In this document: positions 25,906-34,096 of the stretch, piece after piece
How positions within the stretch are numbered: the first letter of the stretch is position 1
Layout: each line of letters opens with the position of its first letter
Assembly: GCA_030418545.1 (NCBI GenBank)
Contig: QAIB01000004.1
Span: forward strand, 310,001 to 374,000
Source: Xenophilus aerolatus
GTDB lineage: Bacteria > Pseudomonadota > Gammaproteobacteria > Burkholderiales > Burkholderiaceae_C
Direction: 5' to 3'
Length of the DNA stretch: 64,000 nucleotides
Notes under the pieces: model-generated
The model's database searches: none
Seen by the model: only the letters and a program-made list of their open reading frames with translations
Told to the model about the DNA's origin: nothing
Made by a program: the position numbers and the translations under genes

Positions 25906-25947
25906 TGAAGACCCGGCGCAGCGACGGCTTGCCGCTGCGCCCATCCA

Positions 25948-26859
25948 TCAATCGCCCGCGACGAAGCCCGCCACGGCATCCAGCACCGCCGCCTCCTTGA
26001 GGATGCGGCGGTGGCCCCAGCCCTCGGTCGCCACGAGGCGCGCGCCCGGGATGGCGTCGCGAAAGGCCTCGCCGTCGGCGAAGGCGTTCACCCGGTCCCC
26101 GCGGTCGTGCACCACCAGCGTGGGCTGCGCGATGCGCGCGCCCACCGCCGCGGGCTCGAACTGCGGCATCACGATGCCTTCGCGCGATTCGATCAGGCGC
26201 TGCATGGCGGCGCGCGTGCGCTCGCGCAGCCCGAAGACCTGCGCGAAATAGCGGGTGTAGTCGACCGGCGAGGCCGGCGGCGCCAGCAGCACGATGCGCT
26301 GCGCATGGAGCCCCTGGCTGGCCGCCTGCGCCAGCGCGTTGGCGCCCAGCGAATGCGCCACCACCGCCTGGAGTGCGGCGCCCGTGTCGTGGCGATGCCG
26401 CGCCGCCACGTAGCCGATGGCGCGCGTGAACTGCGCCAGGTTGCTGGTGCCGCCGCCGCTGCGGCCGTGGGCGGGCATCTCCAGCAGCATCGGGCGCAGG
26501 CCCAGCGCCATCAGCGCCGCGGCCAGCGGCAGCATCTGGCCCGCATGGCCGCCCCAGCCGTGCACCAGCAGCACCGCGGGCGCGTCGGCGGGCAGCGCGT
26601 CGGCCACGGCGCGATAGATGCCCAGGCGGCCCTGCTCGAAGGCCTGCAGCCGGTGCTGCCAGTCCGCGCCGGGCGTGTGCCCGCGCTGCAGCCAGGCCGG
26701 CGGCAGCGGCGTGCCGAAGACCCGCGCCGCGATGCGCACACCCAGCGCAGGCCAGACATGCTGTGAAGCGCCGAGGCCCAGGCGCAGCGCGCGCACCAGC
26801 GGGTTCGCGCCGTAGAAGCCGGACGCGGCGGCGTGGGGGGCGGTGGTCGTGGTGATCAT
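25948..26859 (-). CDS. Alpha/beta hydrolase
   Basis: Protein of 303 residues with the alpha/beta hydrolase plan: oxyanion-side strand VLLVHGWGGHAGQM, nucleophile elbow AHSLGA (Ser as nucleophile), acid in VVHDRGDRV and the terminal His in EGWGHRRIL. No signal peptide. The substrate is unknown. The start at 26859 lies 16 bases after the stop of a 41-codon gene on the same strand, so the two are probably co-transcribed. Confidence 0.88.
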   Translation of the reverse strand: MITTTTAPHAAASGFYGANPLVRALRLGLGASQHVWPALGVRIAARVFGTPLPPAWLQRGHTPGADWQHRLQAFEQGRLGIYRAVADALPADAPAVLLVHGWGGHAGQMLPLAAALMALGLRPMLLEMPAHGRSGGGTSNLAQFTRAIGYVAARHRHDTGAALQAVVAHSLGANALAQAASQGLHAQRIVLLAPPASPVDYTRYFAQVFGLRERTRAAMQRLIESREGIVMPQFEPAAVGARIAQPTLVVHDRGDRVNAFADGEAFRDAIPGARLVATEGWGHRRILKEAAVLDAVAGFVAGD

Positions 26860-26875
26860 CGTGCGCGCTCCCGCC

Positions 26876-27001
26876 TCAGTACCAGACCCAGTCCTGGTTG
26901 CTGCCGGGCAGTTGGCGCAGCGTGCATCGGCGGGCGAAGCGGACGGCACCGATGGCCGCTGCGGCGAGCAGACCGGCGAGGACGGCAAGAAGGATCAGCA
27001 T
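26876..27001 (-). CDS. 41-residue membrane microprotein
   Basis: Small gene with a strong ribosome-binding site (AAAGGAG, six bases before ATG) and 41 codons. Residues 2-22 form one hydrophobic span (LILLAVLAGLLAAAAIGAV), followed by a basic patch (RFARRC) and a polar C-terminus ending DWVWY. It lies immediately upstream of the alpha/beta hydrolase gene on the same strand. I know no family. The spacing, ribosome-binding site and membrane topology argue that it is real; it may partner with the hydrolase. Confidence 0.55.
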   Translation of the reverse strand: MLILLAVLAGLLAAAAIGAVRFARRCTLRQLPGSNQDWVWY

Positions 27002-27090
27002 GGTCGACTCCTTTATCGCACGAGTGTGCGAAATTTATCCGAGTGAAGAGACAGGGGGTGCGAGAGGCTCATCGGGGAACACGGCCGCGC

Positions 27091-27693
27091 TCAGGCGCGG
27101 TAGCTTTCGAGCAGGCGCTGCCAGGTCGCGCTCGCGCGCTCGGAGGCCTTGGGGTCGCGCAGGAAGCGCGCGTCGTGCAGCAGGGTCATGGCCAGGCCGT
27201 TGATCTCGCTCACGAGCTGGGCGGCGTCGGTGTCGGGGCGCAGCTCGCCGGTCTCGACCGCCTGCAGCACGGTGCGGCGCAGGGCGGCACGCCAGCGCAC
27301 GACCTCGTCGAGCAGCAGCTGGCGCAGCTCGCCCTCGCGGTCGTCGAGTTCGAAGGCGCCGGCGACGTAGATGCAACCGGTGTGGACCTCGACGTCGCGC
27401 ATGCGCACGATCCAGCGGCGGACGATCTCCTCGAGCCGGGCCAGCCCCTTGGGCTGCTGCATCGCAGGCACGAACACATCGGCGATGAAGCGCCGGCCGT
27501 ACTCCTCGATCACCGCCTTCTGCAGCGCCTCGCGCGAGCCGACGCGCGAGAACACGCCGCTCTTGGACAGCTCGAGCCGGTCGGCCACGCGCTGCAGGGT
27601 GATGGCCTCCAGCCCCTCGGCCGCCGCGAGGTCGACCGCGGCGCCGACGATGGCGGCGCGGGTCAGCTCGCTTTTCTGCGTCTTGGCGTCCAT
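27091..27693 (-). CDS. TetR/AcrR family transcriptional regulator
   Basis: Protein of 200 residues. The N-terminal HTH is typical (AAIVGAAVDLAAAEGLEAIT, LQRVADRLELSKSGVFSRVG), and the rest is a helical ligand-binding domain with HTGCIYVAGAFELDD, like the C-terminal domain of YxaF/TetR_C_33-type members. The ATG ends at 27693. It is divergent from the phasin gene and upstream of the microprotein-hydrolase pair; its targets are not evident. Confidence 0.88.
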   Translation of the reverse strand: MDAKTQKSELTRAAIVGAAVDLAAAEGLEAITLQRVADRLELSKSGVFSRVGSREALQKAVIEEYGRRFIADVFVPAMQQPKGLARLEEIVRRWIVRMRDVEVHTGCIYVAGAFELDDREGELRQLLLDEVVRWRAALRRTVLQAVETGELRPDTDAAQLVSEINGLAMTLLHDARFLRDPKASERASATWQRLLESYRA

Positions 27694-27837
27694 GCGGCCG
27701 ATTTTGCGCACGACCGTGCGAAATAGCAAGAGGCTTTGAGCGGCGCGGCTTGCGGCGTATCGTGCACGAGCGCCACCGGCCCGGGGCCGATGCTGCGCGC
27801 CATCCCTTTCCTCATTCACCATCAGGAGACATCGCCC

Positions 27838-28329
27838 ATGGCCACACGCAAGACGAGCGGCGCCGACAAGAGCACCGGACTGCCCGACCCCGCAGCCATC
27901 CAGGAGGCGTTTGCGCAGTCCTTCAAGGGCATCACCGACCGCATGCAGAACCTCAATCTCACCGGGAGCGCGGCGACGCTGCTGGAAAGCGGCCGCAAGG
28001 ACATCGAGGCCCTGGTGGAGGCCAACAAGCGCTCCTACCAGGGCCTGCAGACGGTGGTGCAGCGCCAGACGGAGATGCTGCGCAACTCGATCACCGAGTG
28101 GCAGGGCGCCATGCAGGGCATGCAGGGGCAGGACATGAGTGCCAACCTCGCCAAGCTCGACGAGATGGGCAAGGCCGCCTTTCAGCAGGCCCTCAACGAC
28201 ATCCGCGAGCTGGCCGACGTGGCCGCCAGGTCGCAGGCCGAGGCCTTCGAGATCGTGCGCAAGCGCGTGAGCGACAACGTGGAGCAGGTGACCCAGCTGC
28301 TGCAGCAGGGCGGCCCCGGCAAGAAGTAG
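27838..28329 (+). CDS. Phasin family protein
   Basis: Protein of 163 residues, entirely helical and Gln/Ala-rich, with the phasin pattern LLESGRKDIEALVEANKRSY, QGLQTVVQRQTEML and a second half DIRELADVAARSQAEAFEIV. Phasins coat polyhydroxyalkanoate granules and set granule size. A CAGGAGA ribosome-binding site precedes the ATG. No PHA synthase gene is in the window, though a WS/DGAT gene lies 4 kb away. Confidence 0.85.
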   Translation: MATRKTSGADKSTGLPDPAAIQEAFAQSFKGITDRMQNLNLTGSAATLLESGRKDIEALVEANKRSYQGLQTVVQRQTEMLRNSITEWQGAMQGMQGQDMSANLAKLDEMGKAAFQQALNDIRELADVAARSQAEAFEIVRKRVSDNVEQVTQLLQQGGPGKK

Positions 28330-28360
28330 GCAGGTCGGCGGCGCCGGGGCCCGGGCGGCC

Positions 28361-28756
28361 TCAGCGCGGCCGCAGCAGCTTGCCGGTGGACGATGCCCGC
28401 GCCAGCGTGCGGCCGTCGGCGGCGAGCAGGTCCGCCTCGAGGAACACGACGCTGCCGCCCCAGCGCAGCACGCGCGCCTCGCCCTCGACGGGCGCCACGC
28501 CCACGCGGTCGAGAAAGCTCACCTTCAGTTCCAGCGTAGCCAGCCCAGTGCCCGGCTCGCGCGCCGCGACGGCGAAGGCCATGGCGTTGTCGAGCCAGGC
28601 CGTGATGAAGCCGCCCTGCACGATGGTGCCGTTGGTGTGGGCGAACTCGGGCCGCGGGGCGAAGCGGACGCGGGCGATGCCGGCGGGGTCGCTGTGCAGC
28701 AGGCGGTCGAAGCCGATGGCGTGCAACAGGGGGTGGGCGTCCTTCTCGATGTCCAT
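28361..28756 (-). CDS. PaaI family thioesterase (hotdog fold)
   Basis: Protein of 131 residues. The segment THTNGTIVQGGFITAWLDNAMAFAV (in part HTNGTIVQGG) carries the conserved Asn/Gln-Gly-Gly and Asp of the hotdog thioesterase active site. The strands LATLELKVSFLDRV and GEARVLRWGGSVVFLEADL follow. Likely hydrolyses small or aromatic acyl-CoAs. Convergent with the phasin gene. Confidence 0.85.
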   Translation of the reverse strand: MDIEKDAHPLLHAIGFDRLLHSDPAGIARVRFAPRPEFAHTNGTIVQGGFITAWLDNAMAFAVAAREPGTGLATLELKVSFLDRVGVAPVEGEARVLRWGGSVVFLEADLLAADGRTLARASSTGKLLRPR

Positions 28757-28881
28757 GGCAGGCGGCGTGGGCGTTTGGCGGAGGTGGGCCGTGCAGGATA
28801 GTGCGGGCGATGCGCCGCCGGCTGTCGCCTCGGCGGCGCGGTCTACGATGGCGCACTTCCCGCCTGCCGCACGGAGACCGC

Positions 28882-29166
28882 ATGCCCATCGAACTGCCCA
28901 AGGAGGCCCGCACTGCGGCCGTCCAGTCCATCGAGCGCTACTTCGACGAAGAGCTGCAGCAGCGCATCGGCAACATCCAGGCCGGCGCGCTGCTGAACTT
29001 CTTCCTGCAGGAGATCGGGCCCAGCGTCTACAACACCGCCGTGGCCGACGCGCAGGAGCGCATGCTCGCGCGGGTGCAGGAGCTCGACATCGACTGCCAC
29101 GAGGACGAGTTCGGCTTCTGGAAGGGACGCGGCCCGCAGGCCGCGCCCGGCAGCCGGCGGCGCTGA
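28882..29166 (+). CDS. DUF2164 family protein
   Basis: Protein of 94 residues matching the DUF2164 family: IELPKEARTAAVQSIERYF, then FFLQEIGPSVYNTAVADAQ and a C-terminal DEFGFWKG. The family is short, cytoplasmic and of unknown function. The start at 28882 has a GGAGAC sequence about 6 bases upstream. The basic tail after WKGRG is poorly conserved in character. Confidence 0.85.
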   Translation: MPIELPKEARTAAVQSIERYFDEELQQRIGNIQAGALLNFFLQEIGPSVYNTAVADAQERMLARVQELDIDCHEDEFGFWKGRGPQAAPGSRRR

Positions 29167-29179
29167 GCCGCCTGCTGGC

Positions 29180-29638
29180 TCACTGGCCGGCCACGATGGC
29201 GGCGATCAGGCCGCCGGCGATCGCACCCAGCACGAAGTCGCCGTTGATCTGCATCCACTGGTAGCCCGAGGGCGGCGCCTGCAGCTGGCGCGCGCGCCAG
29301 TCGGTGACGACGTACTGCGGCGCGCGGTAGCTGGCGGGCACGTAGCCGCCGCGATGCCATTGCGCATGCGGGCGCGGCAGGCCCGGGCGCCAGTCGCGCC
29401 GGTCGTCGCGGTCCCAGCGCTCATAACGCTCCTGGCGCTCCCAGCGGTCGGCACGGTCGCGCCGGTCATGGTCGCGCTCGTAGCGCTGGCCCTGGTCCCA
29501 GCGTGGGCCGGGACCGTCGCCGCGGCCCGGGAAACCCTGGGCCATGGCCCCGCCGGCCAGGGTGAGGGCCAGCGTGGCCGCGAGGACGCGCACGCCGCGG
29601 CGGGTGCGGGTGGACGGGGTGGTGGGGCTGTGCGTCAT
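29180..29638 (-). CDS. RcnB family periplasmic protein
   Basis: Protein of 152 residues. A signal peptide ends around residue 33 (LALTLAGGAMA). A long Arg/Asp/Trp-rich region follows (RYERDHDRRDRADRW and similar), then the conserved YVPASYRAPQYVVTDWRARQL and GYQWMQINGDFVLGAIAGGLI segment of the RcnB family. E. coli RcnB affects nickel/cobalt homeostasis; a metal role here is unproved. AAGGAG lies 6 bases before the ATG. Confidence 0.8.
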   Translation of the reverse strand: MTHSPTTPSTRTRRGVRVLAATLALTLAGGAMAQGFPGRGDGPGPRWDQGQRYERDHDRRDRADRWERQERYERWDRDDRRDWRPGLPRPHAQWHRGGYVPASYRAPQYVVTDWRARQLQAPPSGYQWMQINGDFVLGAIAGGLIAAIVAGQ

Positions 29639-30013
29639 GGCGACTCCTTGTGTGTGTGAAACCATGGCCTCCATGCTGAAGGCTCGATGTGTCGCACCCG
29701 CCCAGCCCGGATGAGGCGGGGATGAAGGATGTAAGCGGCTGTCAGGACACCAGGGCGTTCCGGGAGCACCCTGCCCACCATCAGCGCGTCGGAAGGGCGC
29801 ATAAAAAGGCCCGCGTGCTGCGGGCCCAAGAACCTGGTGGTTCGCGAAGAGACCTTGCGCCGGAATCGTGATGGTTTGGCGGCGCTTCCCCTTGATGCGT
29901 CGATGCGTGACGCCCCCACTGTGGCACGGCGGAAGGCCCAGAACCGTGAAATAGTTGGCAATCACTACGCCACGTTGGTGAACAAATGTCACTCACGGGC
30001 CGCCGCGCGGCGC
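29639..30013. other. Gene-free stretch with a minus-strand terminator
   Basis: About 375 bases without a supportable coding gene. The only strong signal is the terminator at 29803-29826, which faces the minus strand and has no gene directly upstream within 180 bases, so a short untranslated transcript could end here. Confidence 0.45.
29803..29826 (-). terminator. Rho-independent terminator (minus strand)
   Basis: On the minus strand GGCCCGC-AGCAC-GCGGGCC is followed at once by TTTTT. The stem is perfect over 7 bp. The nearest minus-strand gene upstream (RidA, stop at 30014) is 188 bases away. Confidence 0.7.
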
Positions 30014-30403
30014 TCAGGAGGACGGCCGGCGCCGAGCCGTGGCCTCGATTTCGATGCGCATGCGCGGATCAGCCAGACCGGCCGAGATCATCATCGCCGC
30101 CGGCCGCACCTCGCCGAACCAGCGTCGCAGCACGGGCCAGCAGGCAGGGAAGTCCGCCGCATCGGGCAGCACGTAGGTCACTCGCACCACGTCGGCCATC
30201 GAGGCGCCCGCCTCGCGCAGCGCCGCATCGATGTTCTTCAGGCACTGCTCGGCCTGCGCCACGACATCGTCGGCGATGGTCATCGTCGCGTAGTCGAAGC
30301 CGGTGGTGCCGGAGACGAAGACCCAGTCGCCGTCGACCACGGCACGGGAGTAGCCGATCTCGTCCTCGAAGGTGGAACCGGAACTGATGAGGCGTCGGGT
30401 CAT
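30014..30403 (-). CDS. RidA family protein
   Basis: Protein of 129 residues of the YjgF/YER057c/UK114 family: GYSRAVVDGDWVFVSGTTG near the N-terminus, AQAEQCLKNIDAALREAGA in the middle, DVVRVTYVL with the conserved Arg, and the C-terminal RIEIEATA. RidA hydrolyses reactive enamine/imine intermediates, though many paralogs have other roles. It starts at 30403, just beside a GCTATC-family repeat. Confidence 0.9.
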   Translation of the reverse strand: MTRRLISSGSTFEDEIGYSRAVVDGDWVFVSGTTGFDYATMTIADDVVAQAEQCLKNIDAALREAGASMADVVRVTYVLPDAADFPACWPVLRRWFGEVRPAAMMISAGLADPRMRIEIEATARRRPSS

Positions 30404-30431
30404 GGCGTCAGGGTGCGCTCGGCACCTCGGT

Positions 30432-30495
30432 TGCTACGATTTCGATAGCTGCACGCGCCCGTTCCACGGGCGCTGCAGGCATTTTTTGCTTGAAC
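30432..30495 (+). repeat. GCTATC-family interspersed repeat
   Basis: GCTACGATTTCGATAGCTGC, then GCGCCCGTTCCACGGGCGC (perfect 7-bp hairpin), then TGCAGGCATTTTTTGCTT. Lies between the RidA gene start and the stop of the secreted protein gene. The hairpin followed by a T-run could also act as a plus-strand terminator. Confidence 0.75.
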
Positions 30496-30505
30496 TTCTG
30501 GAAGC

Positions 30506-30868
30506 TCAGGGCGCATTGCCCTGCGGGCCGACGGGTGGCGGCGCCGCCCGCCCGCTGGACCCTGGCGCGAGCTTGCGCCCGAAGGCTTCGCCCACGTTGC
30601 GCACCGGCCGGCTCGCCGCTTCGGATCCGCGCTGGATGCCGCGCCGGGCCGCATCGTCCGCACGCTCGATGCCGCGGCCGGCGGCGTCGGTGCCGCGCTG
30701 CATGCCCGAGGTCGCCTTGTTGTGCGGCTTCTTGAGCGTGCTCGCCGGCCGCGTGGGCGGGGGGTTGTTGGCGTTGCTCGACTGCGCCTGCGCCAGGCCG
30801 GCCGTTGCGAGCGCCATCGAGGCGACGCCGACGTTCAGGACGCGCAGCGAAAAAAGTCGGAAGGTCAT
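30506..30868 (-). CDS. Small secreted hypothetical protein
   Basis: Protein of 120 residues. A signal peptide covers about residues 1-28 (LNVGVASMALATAGLAQAQ). The mature part is polar, with repeated Gly-Ile/Ala-Arg units (AAGRGIERADDAARRGIQRG) likely to form a short amphipathic helix, then a Pro/Gly-rich end. I do not recognise the family. It lies 47 bases downstream of the amino-acid binding protein gene on the same strand and may be read through from it. Confidence 0.6.
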   Translation of the reverse strand: MTFRLFSLRVLNVGVASMALATAGLAQAQSSNANNPPPTRPASTLKKPHNKATSGMQRGTDAAGRGIERADDAARRGIQRGSEAASRPVRNVGEAFGRKLAPGSSGRAAPPPVGPQGNAP

Positions 30869-30915
30869 CGGTGAAGGTCTCCTGCGGGTGGCGGCACCCG
30901 CAGGGCACCACCGGG

Positions 30916-31803
30916 TCACACGGCCGGCTTGTCGCTCGGCGTCTGGATGTTGTCCTTGAGCTCCTGGTTCATCGGCAGGCCGATGGCCTGGTTCTTGGGC
31001 GGGATCGGGCCCATGAACCACTTGTTGTAGAGCTTCTCGAACTCGCCGGATTTCATCATGCCGGTGATCACGCCGTCGACCAGCGCCTTGAACTTGGGGT
31101 CGTCCTTGCGCAGCATGCAGGCGTAGGGCTCGACCTGCAGCGCGTCGCCGACCACGTCGAGCGCAGCGGGGTCCTTCGCGTTGGCCTTGAGGCCGAAGAG
31201 CAGGATGTCGTCCATCGGGAAGGCCGAGGCGCGGTCGGTCTCGACCAGCAGCAGCGCGTCGGCATGGTCCTTGGTGCCGACGACGTCGAGGTCGAGCTTC
31301 TTCTCTTCGTTGTACTTGCGCACGACCAGCATGTTGGTGGTGCCGGTGGTGATGGCCACCTTCTTGCCCTTGAGGTCGGCCCAGTTCTTGATGCCCGAGC
31401 TCTTCTTCACCAGCAGGCGCGTGCCGGTGTAGAAGTGGTTGATGGCGAAGTCGACTTCCTTGCCGCGGGCGGTGTTGTTGGTGGTCGAGCCGCACTCCAG
31501 GTCGATCGTGCCGTTGGACAGCAGCGGGATGCGGTTCTGCGAAGTGACGGCCATCCAGCCCACTTCGAGGTTCGGCTTGCCGGTCTGCTTCTTCACGGCG
31601 GCGACCACGGCGTTGGCGATGTCGACCGCGAAGCCGATCGGCTTGCCCGGTGCCTCGAGGTAGCTGAAGGGCACCGAGGATTCGCGGTACGCCAGCGTGA
31701 TCTTGTTCGCCTCGGCCACCTTGGCCAGCGTGTCGGCGGCCTGGGCCCCGGTGGCGGTCAGCGCCGCCAGCAGCACGGCGGAAGAAAGAACGGAGAGCTT
31801 CAT
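30916..31803 (-). CDS. Amino acid ABC transporter substrate-binding protein (GltI/glutamate-aspartate type)
   Basis: Periplasmic binding protein of 295 residues with a cleavable signal peptide (ending GAQA at ~22). Family 3 solute-binding features are present: RESSVPFSYLEAPGKPIGFAVDI, the ligand-contact motif DLECGSTTNNTARG, and ADALLLVETDRASAFPMDD. It is closest in plan to GltI, which binds glutamate/aspartate. No cognate permease or ATPase genes are adjacent. The 295-base gap to the divergent D-amino-acid dehydrogenase gene has no other gene. Confidence 0.9.
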   Translation of the reverse strand: MKLSVLSSAVLLAALTATGAQAADTLAKVAEANKITLAYRESSVPFSYLEAPGKPIGFAVDIANAVVAAVKKQTGKPNLEVGWMAVTSQNRIPLLSNGTIDLECGSTTNNTARGKEVDFAINHFYTGTRLLVKKSSGIKNWADLKGKKVAITTGTTNMLVVRKYNEEKKLDLDVVGTKDHADALLLVETDRASAFPMDDILLFGLKANAKDPAALDVVGDALQVEPYACMLRKDDPKFKALVDGVITGMMKSGEFEKLYNKWFMGPIPPKNQAIGLPMNQELKDNIQTPSDKPAV

Positions 31804-32098
31804 GGGCACCTTTCTGGGAATGGAGCGAGTGGAAGAGAGCCTGTCTAGCAAGGCGCCGGCCAGTGTGGCAGCGCCGCGCTCGGCGGCAGCATTCCTTTTT
31901 GCCCGGCGGCCATGCCCAAAGCTTATGGACGGTCGGCTCGGCGGCAGGCGCCGACGGGGGGCCCATTACCTCGCGGCATGGGTGGGGGTGCTATCGGCAT
32001 TTTCCAGAACGCATCGTGGGCCGTAGAGTGGGCAGGCACTCAGGGTGCAAGCTCGCAACCGCCCTTCTTCTCCTTCTCCTCCTCCCCGCTTTTTCAAC

Positions 32099-33322
32099 AT
32101 GCACATCTGCGTGCTCGGCGCCGGCATCGTGGGCCTGGCCACCGCCTGGGAACTGCACCGCCAGGGCCACACCGTCACGGTGGTCGACCGCGCCCTGCCC
32201 GGCAGCGGCACCAGTGGCGGCAACGGCGCGCAGCTGAGCTATTCGTACGTCGCGCCGCTGGCCGATGCGTCGATCTGGGCGCAGTTGCCGCAGTTGCTGC
32301 TGGCGGCCGACTCGCCGCTGAAGCTGCGGCCGCAACTCGACCCGCACCAGTGGCGCTGGGGTGTCGAGTTCCTGGCCGCCTGCAACGCGGGCACGGCCGC
32401 CGCGACCACGAAGCGCCTGCTCGCGCTCGCCGCACGCAGCCGCGACGGCTTCGAGGCGATGCGCGCCGAACTCAGGCCCGACTGCGACTTCTCGGCCACG
32501 GGCAAGCTGGTGCTCTACCGCAGCCCCGCCGGCTTGGAGGCGGCGCGCCGCCAGGTCGAGCTCCAGCGCACGCTCGGCGCTGCGCCACAGACGATCGTCA
32601 CGCCCGAGGAATGCGCCGCGCTGGAGCCCGCCCTCGCCGGTTACCACCGCCAGATCGCCGGCGGCGTGCACACGCCGAGCGAATGCGCGGCCGACTGCCT
32701 CAAGGTCTGCCAGGCGCTGGCAGCCGCCCTGTCGGCGCGCGGCGTGCGCTTCGTGCTCGGCCATGCGGTGCAGGGCTTCGACCACCGGGGACGCGACGTC
32801 GCGGCAGTGCAGACCGAGGCCGGCCCCATCGCGGCCGATGCGTTCGTCATGGCGCTGGGCACCGCCTCGGCCCGCTTCGGCCGCCAGCTCGGCGCGCATG
32901 TGCCGGTCTATCCGCTCAAGGGCTACAGCATCACCGTGGCGGTCGACCCCGCGCCCGGCGCGGCACCGCGCGTGAGCGTGACCGACAGCGCCCGCAAGAC
33001 CGTGTTCGCGCGCCTGGGTGACCGGCTGCGCGTGGCCGGCATGGCCGAGCTGGTGGGTGAAGATGCACGCATCCCCAGGGACCGCATCGACACGCTGGTT
33101 GCCGCGACGAAGGCCGTCTTCCCGCGTGCCGCGCGCGACTTCGACGTGCCCGAGCCCTGGACCGGCATGCGCCCCGCCACGCCCAGGGGCACGCCGCTTG
33201 TCGGCGCCCTGCCCGGCGCGCCGCGCAACCTGCTGTTCAACACGGGCCACGGAGCGTTGGGGTTCACGCTGGCGTTCGGGACGGCGCGGGAGCTGGCAGA
33301 CCGGTTGCCGCCGGGCGCCTGA
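32099..33322 (+). CDS. dadA: D-amino acid dehydrogenase (DadA-type FAD enzyme)
   Basis: FAD-dependent oxidoreductase of 407 residues. The dinucleotide-binding motif GAGIVGLATAWEL is at the N-terminus, SGTSGGNGAQLSYSYVAPL is the typical DadA second block, PVYPLKGYSITV lies in the substrate domain, and the end reads NTGHGALGFTLAFGTARELAD. It deaminates D-amino acids to 2-oxo acids, passing electrons to the respiratory chain. It is divergent from an amino-acid binding protein gene. No alanine racemase gene is adjacent, so which D-amino acid it serves is open. Confidence 0.85.
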   Translation: MHICVLGAGIVGLATAWELHRQGHTVTVVDRALPGSGTSGGNGAQLSYSYVAPLADASIWAQLPQLLLAADSPLKLRPQLDPHQWRWGVEFLAACNAGTAAATTKRLLALAARSRDGFEAMRAELRPDCDFSATGKLVLYRSPAGLEAARRQVELQRTLGAAPQTIVTPEECAALEPALAGYHRQIAGGVHTPSECAADCLKVCQALAAALSARGVRFVLGHAVQGFDHRGRDVAAVQTEAGPIAADAFVMALGTASARFGRQLGAHVPVYPLKGYSITVAVDPAPGAAPRVSVTDSARKTVFARLGDRLRVAGMAELVGEDARIPRDRIDTLVAATKAVFPRAARDFDVPEPWTGMRPATPRGTPLVGALPGAPRNLLFNTGHGALGFTLAFGTARELADRLPPGA

Positions 33323-33335
33323 GCATCACCGCGCC

Positions 33336-34034
33336 TCAGGCGCCGCCGGCGTTCAGGCGGGAGAGCGTGTCGGCGGAAGGCGGTGACTCGAGCACGCTCT
33401 GCAGGGTGTCGAGCACGTTGTCGACGGCGTAGGGGGTCGACCACAGGCGACTCTTGAAGCCGTCCTTCGACGCTGCATCCTGCGCCGCCTCCCAGGCGGC
33501 CCAGACCGCATTGCCGTAGATGCCGCCAGCCAGCGAGAAGCGCTGCTCCAGCAGGGGCCGCGGCACCTGCGGCAGCAACTCGGCCAGGTGCGCGAAACAG
33601 CGCTTGTAGCCGGTGTTCCAGCGGTCTTCCAGCGCTTCTCGCACGAAGGCGCGCTGGTTGAGCTGAAGGTTGGCGACCATGCGGATGTAGGTGGCCTGGC
33701 CGGTGCGCTCCGACAGCGCCAGCAAGGGCAGCGTCAGCGCCTCGATCATCGACCGTACCGTCACCCGCCCCTCGGCCTCCAGCCGGTCGAGCATGGACTG
33801 GCGGTGCTCGTCGATGAGCCGCGCACCGTCGACGAGCAACTCTGCCGCCAGCGCCTGCTTGCTGCCGAAGTAGTAGCGCAACGATGCGTTGTTGCGCTGT
33901 CCGGCCGCCGACACGATGTCCTGGACGCCGACGCCATCCAGCCCCCGCTCCGCGAACAGCCGCTGCGCGACTTCCTTGAGTCGCTCACGCGTCTCCTGGC
34001 CGTCCACGCGAAGGGTTTTACCTGATGGGGTCAC
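33336..34034 (-). CDS. TetR/AcrR family regulator, divergent to monooxygenase-esterase
   Basis: Protein of 232 residues starting at GTG (34032-34034). The HTH is ERLKEVAQRLFAERGLDGVG followed by DIVSAAGQRNNASLRYYFGSK, the RYYFGSK ending being typical of TetR. The C-terminal domain is helical, about 150 residues. It stands back to back with the monooxygenase-esterase fusion gene with a 62-bp gap carrying palindromes, so it probably represses that operon until an aromatic inducer appears. Confidence 0.88.
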   Translation of the reverse strand: MTPSGKTLRVDGQETRERLKEVAQRLFAERGLDGVGVQDIVSAAGQRNNASLRYYFGSKQALAAELLVDGARLIDEHRQSMLDRLEAEGRVTVRSMIEALTLPLLALSERTGQATYIRMVANLQLNQRAFVREALEDRWNTGYKRCFAHLAELLPQVPRPLLEQRFSLAGGIYGNAVWAAWEAAQDAASKDGFKSRLWSTPYAVDNVLDTLQSVLESPPSADTLSRLNAGGA

Positions 34035-34096
34035 AAGATCACCTTGCTAACTTAGTTGTTCTAAATCGCTTAATTAATCGAGACGGAGAAATTAGC
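34035..34096. promoter_or_regulatory. AT-rich divergent promoter/operator
   Basis: The 62-bp gap between the TetR gene and the fusion gene is sharply AT-rich. It holds the short dyad TTAG-TTGTT-CTAA (34052-34064) and the imperfect palindrome CGCTTAATTAATCG (34067-34080), both plausible TetR operators. A GGAGAAA ribosome-binding site precedes the plus-strand ATG at 34097. Confidence 0.5.

Noticed and set aside
29640-29992. An in-frame N-terminal extension of the RcnB-like protein, or a separate small gene
   Set aside because: The frame runs through a strong terminator hairpin, and a good ribosome-binding site and signal peptide start at 29638.
30506-31966. A single long minus-strand gene spanning the secreted protein and binding protein
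   Set aside because: The binding protein lies in another frame with its own signal peptide and ribosome-binding site; only the last 120 codons of the long frame look like a real gene.
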